Translations under genes and position numbers: made by a program
The notes under the pieces: model-generated
Database searches by the model: none
What the model was told of the DNA's origin: nothing
The model's input: only the letters and a program-made list of their open reading frames with translations
Assembly (NCBI RefSeq): GCF_024594815.1
Contig: NZ_JANJOU010000002.1
Location: 372,001-436,000 of the forward strand
DNA: 64,000 nt
Direction of reading: 5' to 3'
Origin: Roseomonas populi
GTDB taxonomy: Bacteria > Pseudomonadota > Alphaproteobacteria > Acetobacterales > Acetobacteraceae
In this document: positions 25,994-38,296 of the stretch, piece after piece
How the letters are laid out: every line of letters starts with the position of its first letter
How positions within the stretch are numbered: the first letter of the stretch is position 1

Positions 25994-26844
25994 CAGGCGT
26001 CCACCTTCACGCCCAACTCCCCGGCCATGTCCAGCGCGAACTGCCAGGCGACGCGGCCGGAACGGGAACCGCGGGTGATCGTCCACTCCTTCGCCCGCGC
26101 CAGCAGGGCATCGCGCTCGATCGGCAGGCCCAGTGCCTTCGCGTAACCCTCCACCATGGCGAAATAGGTGGGCTGGTCGCAGTTGTGGAAGCCGATCCAC
26201 AGCCCGAAGCGGTCGGAGAGGGATACCTTCTCCTCCACTGCCTCGCTGGCGTGGATGGCTCGCTGCTGCTCGTTCTCGATCATGTCCCGCGGCATCAGGT
26301 GCCGGCGGTTCGAGGTGGCGTAGAAGATGACGTTCTGCGGGCGGCCGGCGATGCCGCCATCCAGCACGGACTTCAGCGCCTTGTAGTCGGCGTCCTCCCG
26401 CTCGAAGGAGAGGTCGTCGCAGAAGACGAGCGTGCGGCGGGGGCTGTCCCGCAGGATTTCCAGCAACTCGGGCAGGGTGACGATGTCCTCCCGCGCGATC
26501 TCGATCAGCGCCAGGCTGCCCGGCCGCTCGGCATTCGCCCGGGCATGGGCCGCCTTCACCAGCGAGGACTTGCCCATGCCCCGCGCGCCCCAGAGCATGG
26601 CATTGTTAGCCGGAAGGCCGCGGGCGAAGCGCAGCGTGTTCTCCAGCAGCAGCGCCTTCTGCGCCTCCACCCCCTGGAGAAGCGCGATGTCCACCGCCGC
26701 GACGCGCCGCACGGGCGAGAGGCGCGGCGTGGGACCGGGGTGCCAGATGAAGGCATCGGCCCCGTCCAGCCGCGGCGGGGCGGGCGGGGGCGGCGCCAGG
26801 CGCTCCAGCGCCTCGGCAATTCGGGTCAGAAGGGCGGTTTCCAT
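25993..26844 (-). CDS. DUF815 AAA+ ATPase
   Basis: 283 residues. Walker A is MLWGARGMGKSSLVKAA (about 95-105), Walker B LVFCDDLSFE, sensor-like VIFYATSNRRHLMPRD, and a late DRFGLWIGFHNCDQ segment; together these are the DUF815 signature. Function is not established. No partner is evident beyond the coupled metallohydrolase gene that follows it. Confidence 0.9.
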   Translation of the reverse strand: METALLTRIAEALERLAPPPPAPPRLDGADAFIWHPGPTPRLSPVRRVAAVDIALLQGVEAQKALLLENTLRFARGLPANNAMLWGARGMGKSSLVKAAHARANAERPGSLALIEIAREDIVTLPELLEILRDSPRRTLVFCDDLSFEREDADYKALKSVLDGGIAGRPQNVIFYATSNRRHLMPRDMIENEQQRAIHASEAVEEKVSLSDRFGLWIGFHNCDQPTYFAMVEGYAKALGLPIERDALLARAKEWTITRGSRSGRVAWQFALDMAGELGVKVDA

Positions 26845-26947
26845 GATCGTTTCCCGGAACGCGGCCCCGCGCGCTTGACGCGGGGGGGTGGGCAGCTAGT
26901 TTCCGCCCCTCTTCGCACCCCCTCACACCGGACGGAAGCCCAGCCCT

Positions 26948-27295
26948 ATGTTCATTTCCCCGGCCTACGCCCAGGACGCGGCCGCAGGCGGCGCGGCCGG
27001 CATGATCATGCAGTTCGCGCCGCTGATCCTGATCTTCATCGTCTTCTACTTCATCCTGATCCGCCCCCAGCAGAAGAAGATGAAGGAACACCGGGACATG
27101 CTCGGCCAGCTCAAGCGCGGTGACCGGGTGGTGACGGGCGGCGGGATGGTGGCGACCATCACGAAGGTGAAGGAGGGCTCGGACGAGATCGAGGCCGAGA
27201 TCGCCCCGAACGTGCGCGTGACCATCGTTCGCACCACGATCGGCAGCGTGATCCGCCCGACCCCGGCGAACGACACGGCGGGCACCAAGGCCTGA
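26948..27295 (+). CDS. yajC: Preprotein translocase accessory subunit YajC
   Basis: 115 residues. A short N-terminal part ending AYAQ is followed by one membrane helix (FAPLILIFIVFYFILI, about 24-40), RPQQKKMKEH, and a cytosolic domain with GDRVVTGGGMVATI. YajC associates with SecDF in the Sec translocase. Here it stands alone: a strong terminator at 27331-27362 and the convergent sodB follow, instead of the usual secD and secF. Confidence 0.95.
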   Translation: MFISPAYAQDAAAGGAAGMIMQFAPLILIFIVFYFILIRPQQKKMKEHRDMLGQLKRGDRVVTGGGMVATITKVKEGSDEIEAEIAPNVRVTIVRTTIGSVIRPTPANDTAGTKA

Positions 27296-27330
27296 GCCGG
27301 AGGCCCGCTTCGGCGGGCGCCGGATGCGCG

Positions 27331-27362
27331 AAGGGCGCCGCGGGTCTCCCCGCGGCGCCCTT
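27331..27362. terminator. Strong hairpin between yajC and sodB
   Basis: Perfect 14-bp inverted repeat (arms 27331-27344 and 27349-27362, AAGGGCGCCGCGGG on the left) with a 4-base loop. On the plus strand it is followed by CCTCGTTT. It lies between convergent genes and may serve both. Confidence 0.85.
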
Positions 27363-27398
27363 CCTCGTTTCAGCGCCTATGGATCGGGCGGAAATCGA

Positions 27399-28034
27399 TC
27401 AGGCAGACTGGCCGGACTGCATGCCCTTGCCGAGCAGGGAGGCGACGTACTCCCAGTTCACCAGCTTATCGAGGAAGTTGGACAGGTAGTCCGGGCGGCG
27501 GTTGCGGAAGTCCAGGTAGTAGGAGTGCTCCCACACGTCCACGCCGAGGAGCGGCGTGCCCTCGCCGGTGGAGATGGGGTTCGCGCCGTTCGGGGTCTTG
27601 GTGATCTTCAGCTTGCCGGAGGCGTCCTCGATCAGCCAGGCCCAGCCGGAGCCGAACTGGCCCACGCCGGCGGCCTTGAAGTCATCCTTGAACTTCTGCA
27701 ACCCACCGAGATCGCTCTCGATCCGGGACTTCAGCGCGTCCGGGATCTTGTCGTCGCCGCCATTGGGGGACATGCACTGCCAGAACAGCAGGTGGTTCCA
27801 GTGCTGGCCGGCCTGGTTCAGCACGGGCAGGGAGTCCGCGCCGCCCTTGCCGGCCTCGGCCACGATCTGCTCCAGGGTCTTGCCCGAGAGGCCCTTGCTC
27901 TCCACCAGACCGTTGAGGGCGGTGACATAGGCCTGGTGGTGCTTGCCGTGGTGCAGCTCCAGCGTCTCCTGCTGCATGCCACGGGCGGCGAGGGCGTTCA
28001 CGTCATAGGGCAGGGGGGGCAGGCTGAAGGCCAT
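27399..28034 (-). CDS. sodB: Superoxide dismutase, Fe/Mn type
   Basis: 211 residues. Converts superoxide to peroxide and oxygen. Metal ligands: H28 (first His of LHHGKHH), the His of HWNHLLFW, and D/H in DVWEHSYYLDF. The iron-type set SGWAWLIED and GKHHQAYV suggests an Fe or cambialistic enzyme rather than a strict Mn form. The ATG at 28034 has a good AAGGAGAT site 8 bases before. No export signal, so it is cytosolic. Confidence 0.96.
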   Translation of the reverse strand: MAFSLPPLPYDVNALAARGMQQETLELHHGKHHQAYVTALNGLVESKGLSGKTLEQIVAEAGKGGADSLPVLNQAGQHWNHLLFWQCMSPNGGDDKIPDALKSRIESDLGGLQKFKDDFKAAGVGQFGSGWAWLIEDASGKLKITKTPNGANPISTGEGTPLLGVDVWEHSYYLDFRNRRPDYLSNFLDKLVNWEYVASLLGKGMQSGQSA

Positions 28035-28164
28035 GTGACATCTCCTTGCGGGTGATTCGGCGCGCAATGTCGCGCCGATAGGCGCCCCGGCCAAGGGCGG
28101 GGCGCCTCAATCCGGCGCGAGAGCCGCTGGACAGGAGGCCGGGGCCGGGCCAAGGGGGCGCGGC

Positions 28165-28947
28165 ATGGCCGAAACGCCCGACCCAACATCCCTCGCCGAA
28201 TTCGCTCGCCGGCACGATCCGGACCGCTTCCTCTGCGCCCTTTTTGCGCCCGCCGGGTCGAGGGAGGCGATCTTCACCCTCATCGCCTTCAACCACGAGT
28301 TGGCGCGCGCGCGGGAGGCGGCGCGGGAGCCCATGATGGTGCTGATCCGCCTGCAGTGGTGGCGGGACGCGGTGGAGGAAGCGGTGGCGGGCAAGCCCGC
28401 GCGCCGGCACGAGGTGGCCGGGCCGCTCTCCCGCGCGATCGGCGCCGGGAGCCTTGATCCCGCGGCGCTCCTCGCCCTGATTGAGGCGCGGGAGGCGGAT
28501 GAGACCGGGGAGGAAGCGGTGCCGCTGCTGGAACGGCTACGCGGCACGGCCGGCGGCCTGGCCGCGGCGACTGGCCGGCTGCTCGGCGCCCCCGATACCT
28601 CATCGGAGGGGCTTCGGCAGATTGGCACGGCCTACGGAGTGGCGGGCACGCTCCGCAGCCTCCCGGCCCTGGCCGCGCAGGGGCGGGACCCGCTGCCCGA
28701 GGGCGAGGACCCGGTCCGGGCCGGGCAGGCGCTGGCGCGGAAGGGACTGGAAGTTCTGGAATCCGGCCGGAAGCTCCTGGCCAGCCTGCCCTCCCGCGCC
28801 GTCGCTGCCGCGCTGCCGGGCGTGCTGGCGCGGCGGGACCTTCAGCGGGTCCTGCGGCCGGATTGGCAGCCCGGCGCACCCGCGGCCCCGCGCGGGGCCG
28901 GGGACCGGCTGGCCGTGACCTGGGCGGGGCTGCGCGGCCGGGCCTGA
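28165..28947 (+). CDS. Squalene/phytoene synthase-like protein (NDUFAF6-like)
   Basis: 260 residues of the trans-isoprenyl synthase fold. The first Asp-rich motif expected in real squalene/phytoene synthases is replaced by an AFNHELARAREAAREPM segment, followed by IRLQWWRDAVEEA. The same change is seen in the complex I assembly factor NDUFAF6. It is thus more likely an assembly-type, non-catalytic homologue than a carotenoid or hopanoid enzyme. No isoprenoid genes are nearby. It converges on uvrA with a 7-base gap. Confidence 0.82.
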   Translation: MAETPDPTSLAEFARRHDPDRFLCALFAPAGSREAIFTLIAFNHELARAREAAREPMMVLIRLQWWRDAVEEAVAGKPARRHEVAGPLSRAIGAGSLDPAALLALIEAREADETGEEAVPLLERLRGTAGGLAAATGRLLGAPDTSSEGLRQIGTAYGVAGTLRSLPALAAQGRDPLPEGEDPVRAGQALARKGLEVLESGRKLLASLPSRAVAAALPGVLARRDLQRVLRPDWQPGAPAAPRGAGDRLAVTWAGLRGRA

Positions 28948-28954
28948 CCGGGAA

Positions 28955-31885
<2,931 letters not shown>

Positions 31886-31903
31886 GGGCGATCCGACCCT
31901 TTT

Positions 31904-31918
31904 GTTCGCATTGTGTTC
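31904..31918 (-). promoter_or_regulatory. LexA (SOS) box in the uvrA/ssb divergent region
   Basis: GTTC-N7-GTTC on the plus strand, reading GAAC-N7-GAAC toward uvrA. This is the alphaproteobacterial LexA consensus. It sits between a -10-like CATTAT (31938-31943, minus strand) and the preferred uvrA GTG at 31885. In Escherichia coli uvrA and ssb are also divergent and share a LexA-controlled region. Confidence 0.8.
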
Positions 31919-32169
31919 AGGGGTGTTTGCCACCATATAATGGCGGCGGGAAGAGGTCGCCGGGGGGCGCCTCGTCCCTTCCCCCCGGGGGGTGGCCTTG
32001 CCGCCTCCCGGGGGGTAGCTTCCGCGACCCGCCTAGGTTTCCCTGAAAGGGATTCGTGGGCGGGCGGCAGCGATTCGCGGTCCCCGGCCCCGAATGGGGC
32101 GGTGCCGCTTGAAACAGGTTGTGAACGGTTCTGGCCGGGAGCCCCCGGCCGGGCAGGGATGTGGGTGGC

Positions 32170-32727
32170 ATGGCCGGCGTCAACAAGGTGATCATCCTCG
32201 GCACGCTGGGGCGCGACCCCGAGGTGCGGAACTTTCAGAACGGCGGCCGGGTGGTGAACCTGCGCCTGGCGACCAGCGAGCGCTACAAGGACCGCGAGGG
32301 AAACCAGCAGGAGCGCACCGAGTGGCACTCGGTCGCCATCTTCAACGAGAAGCTGGGCGAGATAGCCGAGCGCTACCTGAAGAAGGGCAACCAGGTCTAT
32401 ATCGAGGGTGCGCTGGAGACTCGGAAGTGGACCGACCAGCAGGGCCAGGAGAAGTACACCACCGAGATCGTGCTGCGGCAGTTCCGGGGCGAGCTGACCC
32501 TCATCGGCGGCCGCGGCCAGGGCGGTGGCGGCGGTGAGGAGGGTGGCTTCAGCGGCGGCTCTTCGGGCGGCGGTGGCTACGGCGAGCGCGGCGGGTCCAG
32601 CGGTGGCGGCTATGGCGGCCGCTCCTCCTCCGGCGGTGGTGCCAGCAAGCCCCGCAGCGGCGGCGGCTCCGGTGGCGGCGGCTGGGATGCGCCGAAGGCC
32701 GACCTGGACGACGATATCCCGTTCTGA
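32170..32727 (+). CDS. ssb: Single-stranded DNA-binding protein
   Basis: 185 residues. OB-fold (about 1-110) with [16 protein letters not shown] and [23 protein letters not shown], a long Gly/Ser-rich linker (about 118-170), and the acidic interaction tail ending DDDIPF. Starting at ATG 32170 gives the usual MAGVNKVIL-type start. It coats single-stranded DNA and recruits repair proteins by the tail. The divergent SOS box at 31904-31918 may influence it. gyrA follows after 60 bases. Confidence 0.96.
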   Translation: MAGVNKVIILGTLGRDPEVRNFQNGGRVVNLRLATSERYKDREGNQQERTEWHSVAIFNEKLGEIAERYLKKGNQVYIEGALETRKWTDQQGQEKYTTEIVLRQFRGELTLIGGRGQGGGGGEEGGFSGGSSGGGGYGERGGSSGGGYGGRSSSGGGASKPRSGGGSGGGGWDAPKADLDDDIPF

Positions 32728-32787
32728 TGGCCGCGCTGATCGCGGCAGGCTCTTGATGGCCGTTCCGGCCGGATTGGAAGGCAATAA

Positions 32788-35577
32788 GTGAGCGAGACGG
32801 AAGGCGGACCGCCGGACGAGCGGCCCTTCGACGAGACGCAGCCCGTTACCCTCGAGGAGGAGATGCGGCGCAGCTACCTCGATTACGCGATGAGCGTGAT
32901 CGTGGCGCGCGCCCTTCCGGACGCGCGGGACGGGTTGAAGCCGGTGCACCGGCGCATCCTGTTCTCCATGAACGAGAACGGGTTCACGGCGGACAAGCCC
33001 TACAAGAAGTCGGCCCGCGTGGTCGGCGACGTGATGGGTAAGTACCACCCGCACGGCGACAGCGCGATCTACGACGCCATGGTCCGCATGGCGCAGCCCT
33101 TCTCCATGCGCGTCCCGCTCATCGACGGCCAGGGCAATTACGGCTCCATGGACGGCGACCCGCCGGCGGCCATGCGTTACACCGAGGCACGGCTGGCGAA
33201 GTCGGCCACGGCGCTGCTGGCCGGCATCGACGAGGACACCGTCGACTTCTCGCCCAACTACGACGAGAGCGCGGAGGAGCCGAAGGTTCTTCCCGCCGCC
33301 TACCCGAACCTTCTGGTCAACGGCTCAAACGGCATCGCCGTGGGCATGGCGACGAACATCCCGACCCACAACCCGGGCGAGGTGATCGACGCGACGCTGG
33401 CGATGATCGCCAACCCCGACGTCACGCTCGAGGAGCTGATGGGGATCATGCCCGGCCCGGACTTCCCGACGGGCGGCCTCATCCTCGGCCGCGCGGGCAT
33501 CAAGGCCGCCTTCGAGACGGGGCGCGGCTCCATCCCCGTGCGTGCGCGCTGCGAGATCGAGGAGATGCGCGGCGGCCGGCAGGCCATCATCGTCTCCGAG
33601 GTGCCGTACCAGGTGAACAAGGCGACGCTGATCGAGCGCATCGCCGAGCTGGCCCGCGCCAAGCAGGTGGAGGGCATCTCCGACCTGCGGGACGAGAGCG
33701 ACCGCGACGGCATGCGGATCGTTATCGAGGTGAAGAAGGATGCGACGGCCGAGGTGGTGCTGAACCAGCTCTACCGCTTCACGAACCTCCAGACCTCCTT
33801 CGCCGTGAACTTCCTGGCGCTGGACGACGGCACGCCGCGCCAGATGGGCCTGCGTGACGCGCTGCAGGTCTTCATCCGCTTCCGCGAGGAGGTGATCACC
33901 CGCCGCAGCCGCTTCCGGCTGAACAAGGCGCGGGACCGCGGCCACATCCTGATCGGCCTCGCCATCGCGGTGGCGAACATCGACGAGGTGATCCGCATTA
34001 TCCGCGCCAGCGCGGACGCCGCCGAGGCGCGCGCGGCCCTGATGGCGAAGGCCTGGCCGGCCGGCGACATCGGCGCGCTGCTGGCGCTGGTGGATGATGC
34101 CGGCAACATCGTGCAGGACGACACCGTCCACCTGACCGAGGCGCAGGCGCGCGGCATCCTGGAGCTGACGCTCCGCCGCCTGACCGGGTTGGAGCGCGAG
34201 AAGATCCAGCAGGAGCTGGACGAGATCGCCGCCCAGATCCGCGAGCTGCTGGAGATCCTCTCCTCCCGCCCGCGCCGCCTGGAGCTGATGGCCCAGGAGC
34301 TTGCGGAGGTGCGCGCCCAGATCGCCGTGCCGCGCATGACGCAGATCGTGGACGGGCTGGCCGAGCAGGACGACGAGAGCCTGATCGAGCCGGGGCTGAT
34401 GGTCGTCACCCTGACCCGCGACGGCTACGTGAAGCGCACGCCGCTGGAGACTTTCCGCGCCCAGAACCGGGGTGGCCGGGGCCGCAGCGCGGCGGGCACG
34501 CGGGAGGACGATGTCGTCATCCGCAGCTTTAACGCGCATACGCACCAGCACGTCCTGTTCTTCACCAGCCGAGGCATGGCCTTCCGTGAGAAGGTCTGGC
34601 GCTTGCCGGAGGCCGGGCCGACGGCTCGCGGCCGCTCGCTCCGCCAGCTTCTCCAGTTGCAGGATGGCGAGACGGTCACGGCCGTGCTGCCCCTGCCGCA
34701 GGATGAGGGCCTGTGGGAGAACCTGCACCTCGTTTTTGCGACGGTGTCGGGCAATGTCCGGCGCAACAAGCTGTCGGACTTCCGCAATGTCCGCGCCGCC
34801 GGCCTGATCGCGATGAAGCTGGACGAGGGCGACAGCCTGGTGGGCGTGCAGACCTGCCGGGAGGGCGACGACATCCTGCTGGCCACCCGCCTGGGTCGTG
34901 CCATCCGCTTCACGGCGGAAGAAGGCGTGCTGCGCGTCTTTGCGGGGCGTGATTCCACGGGCGTGCGCGGCATCCGCTTGGTGGGCAAGGATGATGCGGT
35001 TATCGCGCTCTCGGTCCTGCGCAACGTACCGGCTACGCCGGGCGAGCGCGCCGCCTACCTGAAGCTCGCCGCCGCCCGGCGCCGGGCCCAGGGCGAGGCC
35101 ACGGCGGAGGAGGCGGCAGAGGCGACTGCGGCAGCCGACGCCACGGCCGAGGAGGGGGCGGAACCCGCCGAGGAAGTCGCGCTGACGGACGAGCGGGCCC
35201 AGGAGTTGACGGAGGCGGAGGAGATTCTCTTCGTCGTTACCGACACCGGCTTCGGCAAACGCAGCTCCGCCTACGAGTACCGCCGATCCGGCCGGGGCGG
35301 GCAGGGGATCGCGAGTATCCCGCTGGGCCGCAACAAGGGCCACGCGGTGGTGGCGACCTTCCCCGTGCGTCCGGGCGACGACGTGATGCTGGTGACCGAT
35401 AATGGCCGCCTGATCCGCATGCCGTCCGACCAGGTGCGCGTGATGGGCCGGCCGGCCGCCGGCGTCACCCTCTTCCGCCTGGACAAGGGGGAGGCGGTGA
35501 CCTCCTGCTTCGTCGTGGTGGATGACGGTTCGGCGCCGGAGGCCAGCGCGGCAGAGCCCGACGCCCCCGATGCCTGA
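32788..35577 (+). CDS. gyrA: DNA gyrase subunit A
   Basis: 929 residues from a GTG. Breakage-reunion domain with catalytic tyrosine 131 (AMRYTEARL). The quinolone-determining region keeps Ser92 and Asp96 ([11 protein letters not shown]), the sensitive-type residues. The C-terminal beta-pinwheel has the GyrA box QNRGGRGR near 552-559. Roughly residues 766-810 form an Ala/Glu-rich acidic insertion within the pinwheel region, probably disordered. The stop overlaps the coaD start by 8 bases, coupling the two genes. Confidence 0.96.
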   Translation: MSETEGGPPDERPFDETQPVTLEEEMRRSYLDYAMSVIVARALPDARDGLKPVHRRILFSMNENGFTADKPYKKSARVVGDVMGKYHPHGDSAIYDAMVRMAQPFSMRVPLIDGQGNYGSMDGDPPAAMRYTEARLAKSATALLAGIDEDTVDFSPNYDESAEEPKVLPAAYPNLLVNGSNGIAVGMATNIPTHNPGEVIDATLAMIANPDVTLEELMGIMPGPDFPTGGLILGRAGIKAAFETGRGSIPVRARCEIEEMRGGRQAIIVSEVPYQVNKATLIERIAELARAKQVEGISDLRDESDRDGMRIVIEVKKDATAEVVLNQLYRFTNLQTSFAVNFLALDDGTPRQMGLRDALQVFIRFREEVITRRSRFRLNKARDRGHILIGLAIAVANIDEVIRIIRASADAAEARAALMAKAWPAGDIGALLALVDDAGNIVQDDTVHLTEAQARGILELTLRRLTGLEREKIQQELDEIAAQIRELLEILSSRPRRLELMAQELAEVRAQIAVPRMTQIVDGLAEQDDESLIEPGLMVVTLTRDGYVKRTPLETFRAQNRGGRGRSAAGTREDDVVIRSFNAHTHQHVLFFTSRGMAFREKVWRLPEAGPTARGRSLRQLLQLQDGETVTAVLPLPQDEGLWENLHLVFATVSGNVRRNKLSDFRNVRAAGLIAMKLDEGDSLVGVQTCREGDDILLATRLGRAIRFTAEEGVLRVFAGRDSTGVRGIRLVGKDDAVIALSVLRNVPATPGERAAYLKLAAARRRAQGEATAEEAAEATAAADATAEEGAEPAEEVALTDERAQELTEAEEILFVVTDTGFGKRSSAYEYRRSGRGGQGIASIPLGRNKGHAVVATFPVRPGDDVMLVTDNGRLIRMPSDQVRVMGRPAAGVTLFRLDKGEAVTSCFVVVDDGSAPEASAAEPDAPDA

Positions 35578-36076
35578 TCGGGTCGGCGTCTATCCCGGCA
35601 CCTTCGACCCGGTCACGAACGGCCATCTGGACGTGATCGGGCGGGCGGCCCGGCTGGTTGACCGGCTGGTGATCGGGGTGGCCCGCAGCGCCGGCAAGGG
35701 CCCGCTCTTCCCGCTGGAGGAGCGGCTGGAGCTGGTGTTGGCGGAGACCCAGGCCATCGCCCGGGAAACCGGCACCGTCATCCAGGCCGTGCCTTTCGAG
35801 GGGCTGTTGGTGACCCTGGCGCGGGATGTGGGCGCGAATGTGATCATTCGCGGCCTCCGCTCGGTAGCGGATTTCGACTACGAGGCGCCGATGGCCGGGA
35901 TGAATCGCCGCCTCGACCCTGGGGTCGAGACGGTGTTCCTCATGGCCGGGGAGTCCACCCAATTCATCGCCTCGCGCCTCGTGCGGGAGATCGCGGTGCT
36001 GGGAGGAGACATTTCCGGCTTCGTGCCCCAATTGACGCGGGAGCGCACGCTCCGGCGCCTGGGCCGGAGCGGCTGA
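35570..36076 (+). CDS. coaD: Pantetheine-phosphate adenylyltransferase
   Basis: 168 residues. Transfers AMP to 4'-phosphopantetheine to make dephospho-CoA, the penultimate step of coenzyme A synthesis. Motifs: [14 protein letters not shown] (the HxGH-type motif, here NGH), the substrate-binding [13 protein letters not shown], and [14 protein letters not shown]. The ATG at 35570 overlaps gyrA by 8 bases and gives the normal family length; a longer frame from 35522 runs back inside gyrA and is not used. Confidence 0.95.
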   Translation: MPDRVGVYPGTFDPVTNGHLDVIGRAARLVDRLVIGVARSAGKGPLFPLEERLELVLAETQAIARETGTVIQAVPFEGLLVTLARDVGANVIIRGLRSVADFDYEAPMAGMNRRLDPGVETVFLMAGESTQFIASRLVREIAVLGGDISGFVPQLTRERTLRRLGRSG

Positions 36077-36117
36077 CGGCCTGGCGCCGAGCCGGGCAGG
36101 GTTGAAGGAGAAAGCGG

Positions 36118-36690
36118 ATGGGGCGACGGAACATCCTGGCGGTGGGTATTGCCGCCGGAGCCCTGGGAGTGCCCGCCCTGGCAACGCCCGCCCTGGCGCA
36201 GGCGGACCGCGAGAACACGCTCTACCTGGACCTGAAGGACGGCCGGGTTGTCATCGAGTTGCGGCCGGATCTGGCGCCCAAGCACGTGGAGCGCATCAAG
36301 GCCCTCGCGCGGCAGGGGTTCTACGACAACACGCCCTTCCATCGGGTGATTGAGGGCTTCATGGCCCAGGGTGGCGACCCGACCGGCACCGGCACGGGCG
36401 GTAGCCCGATGCCGGACCTCGCCGCCGAGTTCTCGCCCCCGGCCAAGGCGCGGTTCCTGCGCGGCGTCTGCGGCATGGCCCGCTCGCAGAGCCCGAACAG
36501 CGCGAACAGCCAGTTCTTCATCATGTTCGCCCCCAACCCGGGCCTCGATGGCCAGTACACCATCTGGGGCCGCGTGGTTTCCGGCATGGAGAACGTGGAC
36601 AAGATCAAGCGCGGCACGGGCAGCAACGGTATGGTCCAGAACCCCGACCGCATCGTCCGCATGCGGGTCGCCGCCGACGTGCCAGCCTGA
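36118..36690 (+). CDS. Exported cyclophilin-type peptidyl-prolyl isomerase
   Basis: 190 residues. N-terminal signal with a twin arginine (GRRNILAVG) and a hydrophobic core ending PALAQ, so periplasmic; the RR may or may not mean Tat. The cyclophilin domain has YDNTPFHRVIEGFMAQGGDPTG (catalytic Arg in FHRVI), NSANSQFFIMF and LDGQYTIWGRV. It catalyses cis-trans isomerisation of proline bonds. A GAAGGAGAAA site precedes the ATG. A close cytosolic paralogue follows. Confidence 0.93.
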   Translation: MGRRNILAVGIAAGALGVPALATPALAQADRENTLYLDLKDGRVVIELRPDLAPKHVERIKALARQGFYDNTPFHRVIEGFMAQGGDPTGTGTGGSPMPDLAAEFSPPAKARFLRGVCGMARSQSPNSANSQFFIMFAPNPGLDGQYTIWGRVVSGMENVDKIKRGTGSNGMVQNPDRIVRMRVAADVPA

Positions 36691-36754
36691 GCACCGGCTC
36701 TAGAGCCACGACCGGCGGCCCTGCGCCGCCGCTCCGAACGAACGGGAAGCTGAA

Positions 36755-37273
36755 ATGAGTGATGAAACGACCCCGGCGGCCCCGGCCGCCGAAGCCGACG
36801 CGAACACCCTGGTGCTGGAGCTGAAGGACGGCACGGTGACCATCCAGCTCCTCCCGGAGCTGGCCCCGAAGCACTGCGAGCGCATCAAGGCCCTCGCGGC
36901 GGAGGGCTTCTACGACAACACGCCTTTCCACCGGGTGATCGAGGGCTTCATGGCCCAGGGCGGCGACCCGACCGGCACCGGCACCGGCGGCAGCCAGATG
37001 CCCGATCTGCCCGCGGAGTTCTCTCCCCCGGCCAAGGCCCGCTTCCAGCGCGGCACCTGCGGCATGGCCCGCACCCAGAACCCGAACAGCGCGAACAGCC
37101 AGTTCTTCATTATGTTCGGGCCGTACCCGAGCCTGGATGGCCAGTACACGATCTGGGGCCGCGTGATCTCCGGCATGGAGCACGTGGACAAGATCAAGCG
37201 CGGCGCGGGTGGCAGCGGCATGGTCCAGAATCCCGACCGCATCGTGAAGATGCGTCCGGCGGGTGCGGCCTGA
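36755..37273 (+). CDS. Cytosolic cyclophilin-type peptidyl-prolyl isomerase
   Basis: 172 residues, the same enzyme domain as the preceding gene without an export signal. FHRVIEGFMAQGGDPTG, QNPNSANSQFFIMFG and LDGQYTIWGRVISGM are shared nearly word for word. N-terminal ~25 residues are Ala/Glu-rich. The pair arose by tandem duplication, giving one periplasmic and one cytosolic isomerase. A gap of 64 bases separates them. Confidence 0.93.
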   Translation: MSDETTPAAPAAEADANTLVLELKDGTVTIQLLPELAPKHCERIKALAAEGFYDNTPFHRVIEGFMAQGGDPTGTGTGGSQMPDLPAEFSPPAKARFQRGTCGMARTQNPNSANSQFFIMFGPYPSLDGQYTIWGRVISGMEHVDKIKRGAGGSGMVQNPDRIVKMRPAGAA

Positions 37274-37286
37274 CCTTCCCGCTTGA

Positions 37287-37325
37287 CGTCCGGTGCCCGG
37301 CCTTCCAAAGGTCGGGCACCGGACG
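37287..37325 (+). terminator. Long hairpin after the cyclophilin pair
   Basis: Arms 37287-37299 and 37313-37325 (CGTCCGGTGCCCG on the left) are perfectly complementary over 13 bp, and inner CCTT/AAGG extends the stem to a 3-base loop. No T-run follows. It lies 13 bases after the isomerase stop and 6 bases before the tRNA-Lys gene. Confidence 0.6.
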
Positions 37326-37331
37326 CGGAAC

Positions 37332-37407
37332 GCGCCTGTAGCTCAGTCGGTAGAGCACGAGACTTTTAATCTTGGGGTCCTGGGTTCGAGCCCCAGCGGG
37401 CGCACCA
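37332..37407 (+). tRNA. tRNA-Lys(TTT)
   Basis: 76 bases including encoded CCA. Acceptor GCGCCTG/CGGGCGC (one G-T pair), D-arm GCTC..GAGC, anticodon arm CGAGA-CTTTTAA-TCTTG with anticodon TTT at 37365-37367, T-arm CTGGG-TTCGAGC-CCCAG, discriminator A. The cloverleaf is complete. Confidence 0.98.
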
Positions 37408-37444
37408 CGTTTTTCCCGGGCTCTCTGCAGGTCCCGGATCTTGC

Positions 37445-37789
37445 CTAGGCCTGTCGGCCGAAATCGTCACTGGCCCGCGCAGGGCTGGAGGCCCACCGCC
37501 TCTCGGCTGCCGCTTTAGCCCGAAGCCCCGCCGGCGTCGTGCAGTAGGCGCGCATTGTCCGCGCGCCATCCGCCTGGTTGTCGTCGTTGAATCCGAAGGT
37601 CATTTCGCCACCTTCCGCCCAGCCGGCGAGAACGGCCGCTTCCAGATCAGCGAGGATCGGCTCGTCCGGGACAGGATCCATGCCCGGCCGATGCGTGAAC
37701 CAGAGCTCCCGCCATTCCCCGTAAGGCGGCAACCAGCCGAGAACCTTTCGGGGATCGGGATCAGGGGCAGCGAGGATGTCGTCCATCAC
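37445..37789 (-). CDS. Small protein of unknown function
   Basis: 114 residues from a GTG/ATG pair (ATG at 37786 is the alternative), no signal or membrane segment. A WLPPYGEWRELWFTHRPGMD block with three Trp, and MTFGFNDDNQADGARTM, look like genuine protein composition. I do not recognise a family. It stands alone just downstream of tRNA-Lys in the least conserved-looking part of the window. Confidence 0.5.
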   Translation of the reverse strand: MMDDILAAPDPDPRKVLGWLPPYGEWRELWFTHRPGMDPVPDEPILADLEAAVLAGWAEGGEMTFGFNDDNQADGARTMRAYCTTPAGLRAKAAAERRWASSPARASDDFGRQA

Positions 37790-38010
37790 GGGCGATCCTG
37801 GGCGGGGGCAGTCATGGTGTCAGCGTGGCAAGGCTGGCGGCCTATGCCCAGCCTCCACGGCCTGAGCAAGGGTTTCGTTCTTCTCCAGGGTCGCGACAGG
37901 GCCGATGCCTCTTCATTCGGGTTGATCGGCCCGCGCTTTGGCAGTGCACTCCGAGGTCTCGCGCAGTTCCCGGGGTCTGTCCCTGGGATGGACCGATAGG
38001 AGGAGGAAGA
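37790..38010. other. Intergenic stretch, no gene seen
   Basis: 221 bases between divergent small genes. It ends with the strong AGGAGGAGGAAGA ribosome site of the small lipoprotein at 38011. I see no clear gene or repeat inside it. Confidence 0.5.
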
Positions 38011-38211
38011 ATGTTCCGCATCCTCGCCATGAGTGCCCTCGCAGCCATGCTGGCTGGGTGCGTTGCCGAACCACCGCCTCCGCCGGTGGGCGTGGCATAC
38101 GTTGCTCCGGCCTACGCCATCCCCGCACCGGGCTACGGCTGGCGCTACCATCCGAGATATGGCTGGGGCTGGTGGCACGCGCGCTACGGTTGGCACCGGG
38201 GCTGGCGCTGA
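38011..38211 (+). CDS. Tiny aromatic-rich lipoprotein
   Basis: 66 residues. Signal with lipobox LAGC (Cys17), then a Pro-rich stretch (EPPPPPVG) and a tail rich in Tyr, Trp, Gly, His and Arg (YGWRYHPRYGWGWWHARYGW). Short lipoproteins with such Y/W/G-rich tails occur in alphaproteobacteria and have no agreed role. The strong AGGAGG site argues for active translation. It has no obvious operon partner. Confidence 0.72.
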   Translation: MFRILAMSALAAMLAGCVAEPPPPPVGVAYVAPAYAIPAPGYGWRYHPRYGWGWWHARYGWHRGWR

Positions 38212-38296
38212 AGGGCTCACCGGCCGGATGGTGGCGGGGGCAGCCGTCCGGCCGGCCGAGCCGGCGGCGAGATTGTGGACCGTCTGCCGGACGATA

